From assembly GCA_003833075.1 (NCBI GenBank), contig RIAY01000018.1, positions 1-59,079 of the forward strand: a stretch of 59,079 nucleotides of DNA. Reading direction: 5' to 3'. The position numbers and the translations under genes were made by a program. The first letter of the stretch is position 1; each line of letters starts with the position of its first letter. The notes beneath the pieces are model-generated. The model was not told where the DNA came from. It saw only the letters and a list, made by a program, of their open reading frames with translations, and ran no database searches. Shown here one piece after another: positions 36,930 through 46,106 of the stretch. The stretch comes from Muribaculaceae bacterium Isolate-036 (Harlan). Lineage in GTDB: Bacteria; Bacteroidota; Bacteroidia; Bacteroidales; Muribaculaceae.

Positions 36930-38279
36930 CTATTTCCTTTTTGTCGCGGAGATATAGATAGGGCGGTATGTTATCCTGTCTATTGCACGAAGCGCTGACG
37001 GTGATATTCCTGGCGATGGCGCGGAGCCACCAACACCAGTGTGTTTAAGATGCATCATCAGTTCCCGAGGCGAAGAGAAGCAGAGGGTAATTTCTTCAGT
37101 CGACACAGATGTGTCATAGAAATTCCTTTCAAACCATTTCTGATATTCTTCAGGAGAATGATAATGGATGGGAGAGGGACGCAAAGAGTCAAGTTCTCCG
37201 AGGTTGCCTTTAGTGAAACCTGACATTAGAATCACACCCCCGGGACGCAGTAACCGGCTGCAATTGTTTATAAACTCCGGGATGTTGGCAAACCACTGGA
37301 TTGTGGAGGAGGAGAGAATGCAGTCATATTTTTCTTCGGCAAGGCGAACCCATTTTTCAGCATCTTCGCAGAAATATCTTTCGGTTTCGGCCAGATGCAT
37401 TGGCTGAACAGGTGCGATATCTACAAAATCTATCGTTCCCGGTTTTAGTCTGCCTGCATATGCACGGGTGAAGAGTCCCGTTCCCGGTCCTATTTCAAGT
37501 ATCTTCGGGCGGGGGGGTATTGGCAGCGAGTCAAGCATGGCTGCAAGTCGTCCGGCTATCTCACGCTGTGCTGTCGCATTGCTGTCGTATGTGTCTGAAG
37601 CCTTGCTGAATTTTTTTGCAATCAGTCCGCAATCGGGAATCACAGACCTTACGATTTCTGCCAGCGGCAGATAGTGGGCACCGTCTGTCTTTACAATCTG
37701 TATGCCCGCGTGTTTCCAGTGTCTCTCCATGTTCTGGAACGGAAATATCCTGTCGTCACACCCCAGATATGCGCGTCTCCATGGTATTTCGGCATTCGGG
37801 GCTGCAAGATCACGAATATTGTATAGCTGCTTTTTAAGCGACAAAACCTCCCCGTCTGTGAAATCTCTTTCAAACAGTCTGTGGTATACATCCGAATCAG
37901 GAGTCATTCTACGCTGAAATTTTTTAAGATTCCTTTCATCAAGGTTGTCGGCAGTGCCGTTGTATATTTTCGGAGGTATTCCCTCCGTGTCGCTGACTGG
38001 GGAGAGTGTGCCGTTTATGGCAAATGCAGCGGTTATCTTTTCGGGAGGCAGAGATGCCGCCGCCATCCTTACACCCAGAGACCAGGCGAAGAGCCACACG
38101 GTATTGTAGCCTTCAAGGAATGACAGGTCAACCGACAAATCGGAATAATCATACACAACGGCGACATCCCATCCGGTTATTTCTATATCCTGATAAAGAG
38201 ACGGTGATGTGCTCCATCCTGCATAGACAAGAATAAGAGAACGGCATCCGGGGTTGTGGCTGATATATTCTATTTTCAT
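36930..38279 (-). CDS. bioG-bioC: BioG-BioC fusion: pimeloyl-ACP methyl ester esterase and malonyl-ACP methyltransferase
   Basis: A 449-residue two-domain protein. Residues 1-215 are a BioG (DUF452) alpha/beta hydrolase: YAGWSTSP, nucleophile S67 in LFAWSLGVRMA, Asp175/176 in GCDDRIFP, and H202 in DGAHYLPL. Residues 220-449 are a BioC methyltransferase: FSKASDTYDSNATAQREIA, the SAM motif ILEIGPGTGLF (264-268), and SSSTIQWF. BioC caps malonyl-ACP with a methyl ester so that fatty-acid synthesis can build pimeloyl-ACP, and BioG removes the ester. The fusion puts the first and last step on one chain. It follows bioF with a 4-bp gap. Confidence 0.93.
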   Translation of the reverse strand: MKIEYISHNPGCRSLILVYAGWSTSPSLYQDIEITGWDVAVVYDYSDLSVDLSFLEGYNTVWLFAWSLGVRMAAASLPPEKITAAFAINGTLSPVSDTEGIPPKIYNGTADNLDERNLKKFQRRMTPDSDVYHRLFERDFTDGEVLSLKKQLYNIRDLAAPNAEIPWRRAYLGCDDRIFPFQNMERHWKHAGIQIVKTDGAHYLPLAEIVRSVIPDCGLIAKKFSKASDTYDSNATAQREIAGRLAAMLDSLPIPPRPKILEIGPGTGLFTRAYAGRLKPGTIDFVDIAPVQPMHLAETERYFCEDAEKWVRLAEEKYDCILSSSTIQWFANIPEFINNCSRLLRPGGVILMSGFTKGNLGELDSLRPSPIHYHSPEEYQKWFERNFYDTSVSTEEITLCFSSPRELMMHLKHTGVGGSAPSPGISPSALRAIDRITYRPIYISATKRK

Positions 38280-38283
38280 GGTG

Positions 38284-39417
38284 TCAGATGACTTCTTTGA
38301 GTGTTTTCAAAATATATTCTACAGTATCTTCGGTCATTTCGGCAGACAGAGAGAACCTAATGCGTTCTCCCCCTTGCGGCACAGTGGGACGCCTGATGGG
38401 CAAAGCGTCTATTCCTTTGAGAGAGAGCTTGGAAGCAGTCTGCATAGCCTTGTGTGCGTCTCCTACAATCAAAGGCACGATATGAGAGCGTGAATTATTC
38501 GGTTGACCGGTTATCTCTTCGATGCCGGAACGAAACTTGTCGGAAATCTCGATAAGATGCTCACGTTCCTTATCCATTGTGAGCAACTTGAGGATCATGT
38601 GTTCGGACCAAGCCGCGTTGACCGGAGGCAATGCTGTGGAAAAAATGAAGCTTCTGGAAGAATTTAGAAAATAGCTTTTCAACAATTCGTGAGTGGAGAC
38701 AAAAGCACCGGCGGATGCCGCCGCTTTGCCGAGAGTGCCGACAATAATGTCAATCTCATCGATAACTCCTGTTTCCTCGCCAAGTCCCAACCCGAATCTT
38801 CCGCGCGTTCCGAACGCGTGTGCCTCATCTACATAAAGTATGACGTTGTGATATTCCTTTTTAAGGTCTGCCAGTTCACGCAACGGTGCCGTGTCACCAT
38901 CCATGCTGTAGACAGACTCCAGCATAACGACACACCGCTCCATTGATTTGTATTTATCAAGGAGTTTTCTCAGAGAAGACAGATCATTGTGACGCCATCT
39001 CTGATAGTCGGCTTTTGCAAGCATTAACCCGTCAATCATTGATGCGTGTATCAGCTTGTCGCACAAGAATATGGTGCCTGGTATTGCAAGAGCCTGAATG
39101 ATTCCGACATTCGCATGATAGCCTGAATTGAAAAGCAACGACTCTTTGCGGTACAGACCGGCGAGCAGGTTCTCAAGGTGGACGTGCGCGTCCTGTCTCT
39201 GCGACAGAAGCCGTGATGCGGATGAAGAGAAAGACGCATGTGGAAATTTAAGGAAGAATTCGTCGCGATATTCCTTCCATCGGGCACCAAGTCCCATATA
39301 ATCGTTGGAAGTGAGATCTATTCCCGGCAAATCCGTACGGTCCTGCGGGATATTGCGAAGCCTGTTTTCCGCATCGAATTTTTCGAGAATCTTCCGGTAT
39401 TCGTCAAATGGAGTCAT
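38284..39417 (-). CDS. bioF: 8-amino-7-oxononanoate synthase
   Basis: 377 residues from [10 protein letters not shown] at 39417. It is an alpha-oxoamine synthase with [11 protein letters not shown]124 in [10 protein letters not shown]198-EAH in [17 protein letters not shown], and the PLP lysine K231 in [10 protein letters not shown]. The context with bioA and bioG-bioC identifies it as BioF rather than Kbl. It joins pimeloyl-ACP and alanine to 8-amino-7-oxononanoate. Its start overlaps the end of bioA by about 14 bp. Confidence 0.94.
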   Translation of the reverse strand: MTPFDEYRKILEKFDAENRLRNIPQDRTDLPGIDLTSNDYMGLGARWKEYRDEFFLKFPHASFSSSASRLLSQRQDAHVHLENLLAGLYRKESLLFNSGYHANVGIIQALAIPGTIFLCDKLIHASMIDGLMLAKADYQRWRHNDLSSLRKLLDKYKSMERCVVMLESVYSMDGDTAPLRELADLKKEYHNVILYVDEAHAFGTRGRFGLGLGEETGVIDEIDIIVGTLGKAAASAGAFVSTHELLKSYFLNSSRSFIFSTALPPVNAAWSEHMILKLLTMDKEREHLIEISDKFRSGIEEITGQPNNSRSHIVPLIVGDAHKAMQTASKLSLKGIDALPIRRPTVPQGGERIRFSLSAEMTEDTVEYILKTLKEVI

Positions 39418-40693
39418 TGCCATACATTTCCGCAATTATTTTCAACAAAGCATCGCAAAGTTTCTCAACCTGAGTGTCGGATACAGCGAGATAAGGCGGC
39501 ATTATATATGCGTTTTTTCCAAACGGACGGATCCATACCCCCTCTCTTACACATTTTTTCTGAAACACACCGAGATTGACATTATCTTTGAGCTGTATCA
39601 CGCCTATGCCCCCCAGTATTCTGACATCATCCACTGATTTCCAGTTTTTCGCTATGGAAAGCTTATCACGCATAATCTCTTCTATCCTGTGTATGCGTTT
39701 CTGCCAGTCTGACTGTAGCAACAGGCGGGTAGATGCCAGAGCAACAGCGCAAGCGAGAGGATTGCCCATGAATGTCGGACCATGCATCATGCAGCCTGAC
39801 TGGGAGGCGGATATTCTGTCGGCTACATTTGCCGAAGCAGCTACGGCGGCAAATGTCATGTATCCTCCCGTGACAGCCTTCCCGATAAGCATAATATCCG
39901 GTTCCACGCCTGCGTGTTCCCATGCAAATAGTTTTCCGGTGCGTCCGAATCCAGTGGCAATTTCATCAAATATCAGCAATATGCCGAGTCTGTCGCATGT
40001 CTGGCGCAATTCACGGAGATATTGCGGATGGTAGAAACGCATGCCTCCGGCACCCTGCACTATCGGTTCAAGAATAACACCGGCGAGAGTTGCGGCATTT
40101 TCTTCAAGGATTTCAAGCATCGGTCTGAAGTCTTCGGGATTCCATTCCTCACCGAACCTGCATTGCGGTGCTGGCGCAAAATGCCTGACAGGGAGAGCCG
40201 GACCGAATGCCCCGTGCATGCCGGTCACAGGATCGCATACGGACATGGCGTTCCAAGTGTCGCCATGATAGCCGGAGCGTATGGTGGCGAAGTTTGTTTT
40301 TGCAGGATTGTCGCAAGCCTGAACAGCCATCTTCATAGCCACTTCCGTAGCCACAGAACCTGAATCGGCATAGAAAATATGGTTCATGGAAGGGGGCAGA
40401 ATGGAGAGCAGCAGTTTGCCGAGGTCAATTGCCGGCTGGTGTGTAAAGCCTCCGAACATGACATGCGACATTTTATCAATCTGAGTTTTCAAAGCTTCAT
40501 TGAGCACGGGGTGGTTATAACCGTGTATCACGCACCACCACGATGACATACCGTCGATCAGTTCAGTGCCGTCGGCAAGGGTGATCACCGCTCCTTCCGC
40601 GTGATCTACCTTATAGGTGGGAAGCGGGTCATGAGTCGATGTATAAGGATGCCACAGGTGGCTGCGGTCGAATTTGTCGTGAATGCTGTCCAT
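39404..40693 (-). CDS. bioA: Adenosylmethionine-8-amino-7-oxononanoate aminotransferase
   Basis: 429 residues from ATG at 40693; a TTG three codons earlier is less likely. [15 protein letters not shown] and [13 protein letters not shown] are the BioA-specific N-terminal motifs, and [21 protein letters not shown] followed by [17 protein letters not shown] holds the PLP lysine (about K272). It transfers the amino group of SAM to make 7,8-diaminononanoate. bioD and bioB are not in the window. Confidence 0.96.
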   Translation of the reverse strand: MDSIHDKFDRSHLWHPYTSTHDPLPTYKVDHAEGAVITLADGTELIDGMSSWWCVIHGYNHPVLNEALKTQIDKMSHVMFGGFTHQPAIDLGKLLLSILPPSMNHIFYADSGSVATEVAMKMAVQACDNPAKTNFATIRSGYHGDTWNAMSVCDPVTGMHGAFGPALPVRHFAPAPQCRFGEEWNPEDFRPMLEILEENAATLAGVILEPIVQGAGGMRFYHPQYLRELRQTCDRLGILLIFDEIATGFGRTGKLFAWEHAGVEPDIMLIGKAVTGGYMTFAAVAASANVADRISASQSGCMMHGPTFMGNPLACAVALASTRLLLQSDWQKRIHRIEEIMRDKLSIAKNWKSVDDVRILGGIGVIQLKDNVNLGVFQKKCVREGVWIRPFGKNAYIMPPYLAVSDTQVEKLCDALLKIIAEMYGNDSI

Positions 40694-40717
40694 GTCAGTC
40701 AATGAAAAAAACCTTTA

Positions 40718-40749
40718 CAAAATTAAACAAAATATGCAAGGAATTCAAT
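40718..40749 (-). promoter_or_regulatory. Promoter of the biotin operon
   Basis: On the minus strand ATTG, a 20-base spacer and TAATTTTG (40718-40725) lie about 25 bp before bioA, close to the Bacteroidales consensus. Confidence 0.5.
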
Positions 40750-40845
40750 TTTCAATTGCGAAATTTAGATTGTGTCATCACCTGTTCGCGCAACGATATT
40801 GCAAAACAGCTTCTTATGTCATGGGTCCTGGGTGCGCGATAGATG

Positions 40846-43311
40846 TCATACCGGATCGACATCATAATAAATAACCGAGGTTTTAATCTGCGGAATCTCT
40901 GCCAGTCTCGCGTGCGCGGCGCGCAGGATATCCTTGACCTTTTTCATGGAAGCTCCAGCCTCTATCTTAAGCATGACAGACTGGATATACCACAGTGCCA
41001 CCCGGCTTACGAATGGTTTTTCCGGTCCGAGCACTCTGTCTCCGAATATATCACGCAAGGCTTTGGCAAGAATGACGGCACCCATGTCGGCTGCCGCCGC
41101 ATCCTTGTTTTTCAGGTATATGTTTATTATGCGGGTGAAGGGGGGATATGAATACCGCTTGCGTTCTTCGAGTTCCTCGTTGTAGTATGCCTTATAGTCG
41201 TGGGCACGCACATGACGGAGAATGTTATCGTCAGGCTTTGTTGTCTGAATGAATACTTTGCCGGTATCCTGTCGCCTTCCCGCTCTTCCCGCAACCTGCT
41301 CAAGCATGTTGAAAGCTCTTTCACTGCTTCGGAAATCCGGAAAATTCAACAGAGTGTCCGCATTGATAACTCCCACCACCTTTACTTTCTCGAAATCGAG
41401 TCCTTTTGAAACCATCTGAGTCCCTACAAGAATATCTGTCTGGTGGCTTGCAAATTCCTCGATTATTTCCTGATAGGCATCTTTATTGCGGGTCGTGTCA
41501 AGATCCATTCTCGCGATTCTGTGTTCAGAGAACTCCTGATGCAGCTCTTCCGCAATCCTTTCAGTGCCGTAGCCGTAGACCTCAATGGAATTTTGACCGC
41601 ATGCCGGACAAAGTTTCGGAATCGGTTGGCAATATCCGCAATAATGGCATTTCAAAAGCCCTGAATTTTTATGATATACCAGAGAGACATCACAATTATG
41701 GCATTTGGGAGTCCAGCCACATTGTTGGCATACCACCACCGGGGCGAATCCGCGACGGTTCTGGAACATAATCGCCTGTTTTTCCTCGGCAAGGGCATCT
41801 TTTGTGGCAAGTCGAAGCGGCTGCGACAATATTCCCTTGTTAAGTTTCTTTTTTCGTTGCAGGCGCATATCTACTATTTCAACATCGGGAAGACATGATC
41901 CTTCGAATCTCTCTTCAAGACTTACGAGACCGTATTTTCCCGAACATGCCTTGAAATATGTCTCGACAGATGGTGTCGCAGAGCCGAGAAGAGTGCTTGC
42001 TCCGTGCATCGAAGCGAGCATTATCGCCGCATCTCTCGCATTATATCGCGGAGCCGGATCGTACTGTTTGAAGGAGGATTCATGTTCCTCGTCAACAATG
42101 ACCAGTCCGAGGCGCGCGAAAGGGAGGAATACGGAAGAGCGTACACCAAGAATAATCAGAGGCTCGTTTGATGACAGAAGGCGTTTCCAGACATCAACAC
42201 GCTCGTTGTCCGAGAATTTTGAATGGTATATCAGCAGCGTGTCTCCGAAAACCTTCCGCAGCCTGTCAGTCAGCTGAGTCGTGAGTGAGATTTCCGGCAC
42301 AAGATAGAGAACCTGATTGCCTGATGCAAGCGCCGAGGCTATAAGGTGAGTGTAGATTTCGGTTTTTCCTGAGCCTGTGACACCATGCAGAAGAGAGACC
42401 TGATGGTTTCTGAAAGACTCCTTCAGGCTCACAAGGGCTTTCGATTGCGCGTCTGAAAGAGGGGAGAGGCGGGGGCTGTGGTTTGCCGGAGCCGGGTTGA
42501 ACCTGCTTAAAGTCTTCTTGACCATCCTGAATATCCCTTTGTCCACAAGGGCGCGTATCACGGACTGTGACGCCCCCGAGACTTCAATAAGTCTTTCCCT
42601 CGTCACATCCTCGGCTTTTTCCTGGTGCCTCATCCATCCCGAAAGCTCAAGAAATGCGATAAGTGTCTTTTCCTGCTGCCGGGAGCGGGATGTCATGTCG
42701 AAAAATTCATGAAGCTTTTCGTTGTCGTTCTTGTCTGCCGTAAGTTCCACGAAAGTCATTTTCCTGGGACGGTATCTTTCCACAACTTTTTCATCGATTT
42801 CCACTATCCCGGTTTCCATAAGTGAGTTGATCGTGCGTGTTGCATTCTTTATGCCGGTTGTGGATTCGATTTCAGAAATCTTAAGCCGTTTCTTGTTCTG
42901 CAGGGATTGTATTACCATAGCCTGGCTTTCATTTAGCCTGATGCCCTCCGGCATTTCAAAATCATTGTTCAGACTTACGAATGTTTCGCTTTCCGGCTTT
43001 AGTCCGGTGGGAACAGCCGCCTTGAACACCTCTCCCGGAGAACACAGGTAATACTCTGCAATCCAGTGCCAGAGTTTCAGCTGAGGGTACCTGACCACAG
43101 GCGTCGGGTCAAGCAACGCCATAATCTGTTTTACATCGTATCCTGCCGGAGCCTGGGAGTGAATATGCTCCACAATACCAGTGTAATACTTTTTTTTGCC
43201 GAACTGCACGAGCACACGCGACCCCTTGCAGAGGTCGTGTCGCATCTCTTCCGGGATCTCATAAGTGAATGTGGAATAGAGAGGCAGCGGCAATATTATT
43301 TCGGCATACAT
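40846..43311 (-). CDS. priA: Primosomal protein N' (replication-restart helicase PriA)
   Basis: An 821-residue superfamily 2 helicase. The N-terminal DNA-binding region starts YAEIILPLPLYSTFTYEIP. GVTGSGKTEIY at residues 310-320 is Walker A, IVDEEHESSFKQYD contains the DEEH box, and CQQCGWTPKCHNCDVSLVYH with CHYCGYC and CPACG forms the zinc-binding insertion. GTQMVSKGLDFEKV and QVAGRAGR complete motifs V and VI. It reloads the replisome at stalled forks. A TAACTTTG -7 element (43316-43323) lies 4 bp before ATG, implying an almost leaderless mRNA. Confidence 0.97.
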   Translation of the reverse strand: MYAEIILPLPLYSTFTYEIPEEMRHDLCKGSRVLVQFGKKKYYTGIVEHIHSQAPAGYDVKQIMALLDPTPVVRYPQLKLWHWIAEYYLCSPGEVFKAAVPTGLKPESETFVSLNNDFEMPEGIRLNESQAMVIQSLQNKKRLKISEIESTTGIKNATRTINSLMETGIVEIDEKVVERYRPRKMTFVELTADKNDNEKLHEFFDMTSRSRQQEKTLIAFLELSGWMRHQEKAEDVTRERLIEVSGASQSVIRALVDKGIFRMVKKTLSRFNPAPANHSPRLSPLSDAQSKALVSLKESFRNHQVSLLHGVTGSGKTEIYTHLIASALASGNQVLYLVPEISLTTQLTDRLRKVFGDTLLIYHSKFSDNERVDVWKRLLSSNEPLIILGVRSSVFLPFARLGLVIVDEEHESSFKQYDPAPRYNARDAAIMLASMHGASTLLGSATPSVETYFKACSGKYGLVSLEERFEGSCLPDVEIVDMRLQRKKKLNKGILSQPLRLATKDALAEEKQAIMFQNRRGFAPVVVCQQCGWTPKCHNCDVSLVYHKNSGLLKCHYCGYCQPIPKLCPACGQNSIEVYGYGTERIAEELHQEFSEHRIARMDLDTTRNKDAYQEIIEEFASHQTDILVGTQMVSKGLDFEKVKVVGVINADTLLNFPDFRSSERAFNMLEQVAGRAGRRQDTGKVFIQTTKPDDNILRHVRAHDYKAYYNEELEERKRYSYPPFTRIINIYLKNKDAAAADMGAVILAKALRDIFGDRVLGPEKPFVSRVALWYIQSVMLKIEAGASMKKVKDILRAAHARLAEIPQIKTSVIYYDVDPV

Positions 43312-43315
43312 GATG

Positions 43316-43323
43316 CAAAGTTA
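43316..43323 (-). promoter_or_regulatory. Candidate -7 element for priA
   Basis: TAACTTTG on the minus strand immediately upstream of the priA ATG. No clear -33 box. Confidence 0.4.
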
Positions 43324-43367
43324 AACAAAACATCACTAAATCATGTATATAATTAGGATTATTTTGC

Positions 43368-43375
43368 TAAATTTG
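43368..43375 (+). promoter_or_regulatory. Candidate -7 element for the first small barrel gene
   Basis: TAAATTTG on the plus strand, 28 bp before the start codon. No -33 box at normal spacing. Confidence 0.4.
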
Positions 43376-43402
43376 CAACTTGAAACCAAAAGAATTTCAT
43401 TT

Positions 43403-44014
43403 ATGAAAAATTTTAAACATCTGATTATAGCCGCAATAGTGGCTGTTTTTGCAGTAGGTCAAGCTAACGCGGAGTTTCGTTTCGGTATCAAAGCCGGTCT
43501 AAATGTAAATAAATTGCATCTGACTAATTTGCCAAACAACATTTCCTCAGACAACCAGTGCGGTGTGACAGCCGGTGTCATGACGGAGTTCACAGTGCCT
43601 ATCGTGGGTATAGGTTTCGACCTTTCTCTCATGTATACCCATATGAACAACGAGATACAGGAGGGTGCGGCGGAAGGCGCTGTCGGTAAGAACTTTCTTG
43701 AAATACCGTTGAATCTCAAATATAAATTCAAACTTCCTGTTGTCTCCTCATTCCTGTCGCCGATGGTGTATACGGGTCCTACCATGGCTGTGAAGCTCGA
43801 CAAGAGCACGTTCAAGGATTTAAGCACCAAGACTGTTCAGATGGGCTGGAATGTAGGCGTGGGTCTTGAATTGCTCAAGCATCTTCAGATCAGCGGCGGT
43901 TATACTTTCGGTATCAACAACGTTGCAAAGAACATCCCTGTGTTAGGTGACAACATCGGCAAAATAAAGGTCAAGAACAATTATTGGACAATCACAGCCG
44001 CCTATCTTTTCTGA
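43403..44014 (+). CDS. Small outer-membrane beta-barrel protein (OMP_b-brl_2/PorT-like)
   Basis: 203 residues from ATG 43403, which begins a clean signal peptide (IIAAIVAVFAVGQANA). FRFGIKAGLNVNKL at the start of the mature part and a final strand ending NNYWTITAAYLF are typical of the PorT-like eight-strand barrels. A tandem paralogue follows 40 bp later. The function is unknown. Confidence 0.85.
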   Translation: MKNFKHLIIAAIVAVFAVGQANAEFRFGIKAGLNVNKLHLTNLPNNISSDNQCGVTAGVMTEFTVPIVGIGFDLSLMYTHMNNEIQEGAAEGAVGKNFLEIPLNLKYKFKLPVVSSFLSPMVYTGPTMAVKLDKSTFKDLSTKTVQMGWNVGVGLELLKHLQISGGYTFGINNVAKNIPVLGDNIGKIKVKNNYWTITAAYLF

Positions 44015-44054
44015 TGTGTGGCGTTGTGTGTTTCCATAATAGAATAGTCTCGAA

Positions 44055-44663
44055 ATGAGAAAAATTATAATTGCATTGCTGATGACCGTAACGGCATTCA
44101 GCGCATTGGCGGAATTCAGGTGGGGACCGACCGCGGGAATCAATGTCTCCGAGTTGTATTGGAAACAGGATCTTGTTGAGAACAAGCTTCTTGTAGGTCC
44201 TAATGTGGGCGTGATGGGAGAACTTATGATTCCCGGTATCGGTTTCGGAGTCGACTTCGCATTGAAATACAGCATGCATGGCTCAAATGTAGATTTCGGT
44301 CAGCAGAATATCTGGAGTTCGGATGGTTACGGGAAGGAAGATGTATGGTTTCATACGCTTCAGATACCCATCAACCTGCGTTTCAAGTGGACGCGCATGA
44401 ATGGTCTTGAACATTATGTGGCTCCATTCGTATATGGCGGACCGGTATTCAATTTCAATCTTTCCACATCTGATCTTCCGATTATAGAGCATCCGGCAGG
44501 TTCTTTCGGCTTGCAGTGCGGTATCGGTGGCGAGTTCTTTGAACGTTATCAGCTTTCCGCAGGTTATTACTGGGGCATCTCTTATGATTGTCGTACGGTA
44601 AAACTTGACAATTTCAGTGCTCGTTCACGAGGATGGCAGGTGAATGTGGCTGTGCTTTTCTAA
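44055..44663 (+). CDS. Second small outer-membrane beta-barrel protein, paralogue of the preceding one
   Basis: 202 residues with a signal peptide (MRKIIIALLMTVTAFSALA). FRWGPTAGINVSEL, MGELMIPGIGFGVDFALKYSMH and LQIPINLRFKW parallel FRFGIKAGLNVNKL, MTEFTVPIVGIGFDLSLMYTHM and LEIPLNLKYKF of the upstream protein, so the pair comes from tandem duplication. It ends in QVNVAVLF, an outer-membrane C-terminal strand. Confidence 0.85.
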   Translation: MRKIIIALLMTVTAFSALAEFRWGPTAGINVSELYWKQDLVENKLLVGPNVGVMGELMIPGIGFGVDFALKYSMHGSNVDFGQQNIWSSDGYGKEDVWFHTLQIPINLRFKWTRMNGLEHYVAPFVYGGPVFNFNLSTSDLPIIEHPAGSFGLQCGIGGEFFERYQLSAGYYWGISYDCRTVKLDNFSARSRGWQVNVAVLF

Positions 44664-44673
44664 TAAGCTCGTC

Positions 44674-45057
44674 ATGATTCAAAAAAACATGGATATTATG
44701 GATAATACCGAGGAAACAAATTCTGCGCCGCAAGTGCAGACAGATGAGGAGCTTCGCATCACAGAGAAGGCGGTGGAACTGCTTAAGACGGTCTTTGACC
44801 CCGAAATACCGGTCAATGTATATGATCTTGGATTGATCTACCGTATCGAGTATGATCCCTCAGACAAAGTCCTTCATGTAGACATGACACTTACAGCACC
44901 CTCTTGCCCTGCTGCAGATTTCATCATGGAGGATGTGAGGCAGAAGCTTGTAAGCATAGAGGGACCTGAAAAAGTGGATCTCCGTCTTGTGTTCGAACCC
45001 GAGTGGAACAACGACATGATGACAGAAGAGGCAAAGCTGGAACTTGGATTCCTATGA
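44674..45057 (+). CDS. SufT/DUF59 (MIP18-type) iron-sulfur assembly protein
   Basis: 127 residues from ATG 44674, chosen because earlier starts run back into the barrel gene. FDPEIPVNVYDLGLIYRIEYD and MTLTAPSCPAADFIMEDV are the hallmark DUF59 motifs; the Cys in APSCPA is the conserved reactive one. Proteins of this type help deliver Fe-S clusters to target enzymes. No suf genes are adjacent. Its TGA overlaps the ATG of lpxH (ATGA). Confidence 0.88.
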   Translation: MIQKNMDIMDNTEETNSAPQVQTDEELRITEKAVELLKTVFDPEIPVNVYDLGLIYRIEYDPSDKVLHVDMTLTAPSCPAADFIMEDVRQKLVSIEGPEKVDLRLVFEPEWNNDMMTEEAKLELGFL

Positions 45058-45800
45058 AAGCGTATTTTCTCAGCGACCTCCATCTTGGAGCTCCATATTT
45101 TACGGATTCAAAGGAAGCAGAGAAGAGAGTGGTCTCTTTTCTTGATGAAATCAAGGATGACGCCGAGGTGATCTATCTCCTCGGCGACATCCTTGATTAT
45201 TGGTATGAATACCGTTATGTGGTTCCCCGCGGTTTTGTGCGTTTTTTCGGAAAGCTCGCTGAACTTGCCGACAAAGGAATACGTATCGTGTGGTTTATCG
45301 GCAATCATGACATATGGATATTCGACTATCTTCCATCGGAATTGGGAATAGAGGTGGTTGACGGTTCACTTGTGGAGGAAATAGACGGTAAAATTTTCTT
45401 TATGACCCACGGAGACGGAATCGGCAGACTTAAACCATCGTTCAGATTTCTCAGGGGATTGTTCCGTAATAAAGCGTGTCAGAAGGCTTTTTCGGCAATA
45501 CATCCACGCTGGACAGTTCCTTTCGCATATAGCTGGAGCCGTCACAGCCGCAAGATCGAAGGCCCTTCTGAAGAAGATGCTGCAAGGATGATGGACAACA
45601 TAACATCTTTTGCGAAAGATTACAGGAAAAATGATTCGCGTGTCAATTATTTCGTATTCGGTCATCTTCATCTTCTCAAGGAATTCAATATTTCTCCGGA
45701 CTGTGAGGTTGTAGTGTTGGGCGAGTGGATATCCATGTTCAGTTACGGAGTCTGGGACGGCATCCGATTTGAGCTTCGCAGATATTGCCACGGATGTTAA
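45054..45800 (+). CDS. lpxH: UDP-2,3-diacylglucosamine hydrolase (LpxH-like)
   Basis: 248 residues from ATG 45054, overlapping the previous stop. The complete metallophosphoesterase motif set is present: D8/H10 in FLSDLHLGAP, D45 in LLGDILDYW, N84/H85 in FIGNHDIW, H119 in MTHGDGIG, and H204/H206 in FGHLHLLKE. The family makes lipid X from UDP-diacylglucosamine in lipid A synthesis at the inner membrane. Homologues in Bacteroidetes of this length are usually assigned this way. Confidence 0.85.
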   Translation: MKAYFLSDLHLGAPYFTDSKEAEKRVVSFLDEIKDDAEVIYLLGDILDYWYEYRYVVPRGFVRFFGKLAELADKGIRIVWFIGNHDIWIFDYLPSELGIEVVDGSLVEEIDGKIFFMTHGDGIGRLKPSFRFLRGLFRNKACQKAFSAIHPRWTVPFAYSWSRHSRKIEGPSEEDAARMMDNITSFAKDYRKNDSRVNYFVFGHLHLLKEFNISPDCEVVVLGEWISMFSYGVWDGIRFELRRYCHGC

Positions 45801-45885
45801 ATCATGTTTTCTTTCCATAATAGAGGAGAGGTACTCGGAAAAACATATGTTTTACAACATATTTGTAACATTTTGCTAAAAAATC

Positions 45886-45917
45886 TTTGGTAGAAGAATA
45901 TAAAATACCTAACTTTG
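45886..45917 (+). promoter_or_regulatory. Strong promoter of a short noncoding transcript
   Basis: TTTG (45886-45889), a 20-base spacer and TAACTTTG (45910-45917), a full match to the Bacteroidales consensus. No open frame of note starts within the next 170 bases. Confidence 0.8.
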
Positions 45918-45923
45918 CGGTGA

Positions 45924-46010
45924 CCTAAAACAATCTTTTTTTACCTTAAGATTTTTTACCTGTAGAAACTTATAAAGGGTGCGACCGCTGAGGTTATCAC
46001 CCTTTTTTTT
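45924..46010 (+). ncRNA. Candidate small RNA or attenuator leader (about 85 nt)
   Basis: Transcription from the promoter at 45886-45917 should begin near 45924 and meet a strong terminator at 45974-46010. The segment has an AATCTT/AAGATT stem and no coding frame. GGTGACCT at its 5' edge (45919-45926) can pair with the terminator's 3' arm (AGGTTATCACC), so the two structures could compete. It may be an independent small RNA, or the leader of the nitroreductase gene at 46107. No known RNA family was recognised. Confidence 0.5.
45974..46010 (+). terminator. Terminator of the short transcript
   Basis: AAAGGGTG (45974-45981) pairs with CACCCTTT (45998-46005), with an inner ACC/GGT pairing, and eight T follow at 46003-46010. 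Confidence 0.85.
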
Positions 46011-46106
46011 ATTTCATATATTCTTCGTATTTTTGCACCGGATATTGACCGCATCCCGGACCATGTTTAGAAGCTGTGCCGGTATGTAATATGATTTATT
46101 GAAACC

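Noticed and set aside
40694..40845. BirA-type operator before bioA
   Set aside because: No convincing long palindrome resembling a BirA site was found; only a promoter-like pair is supported.
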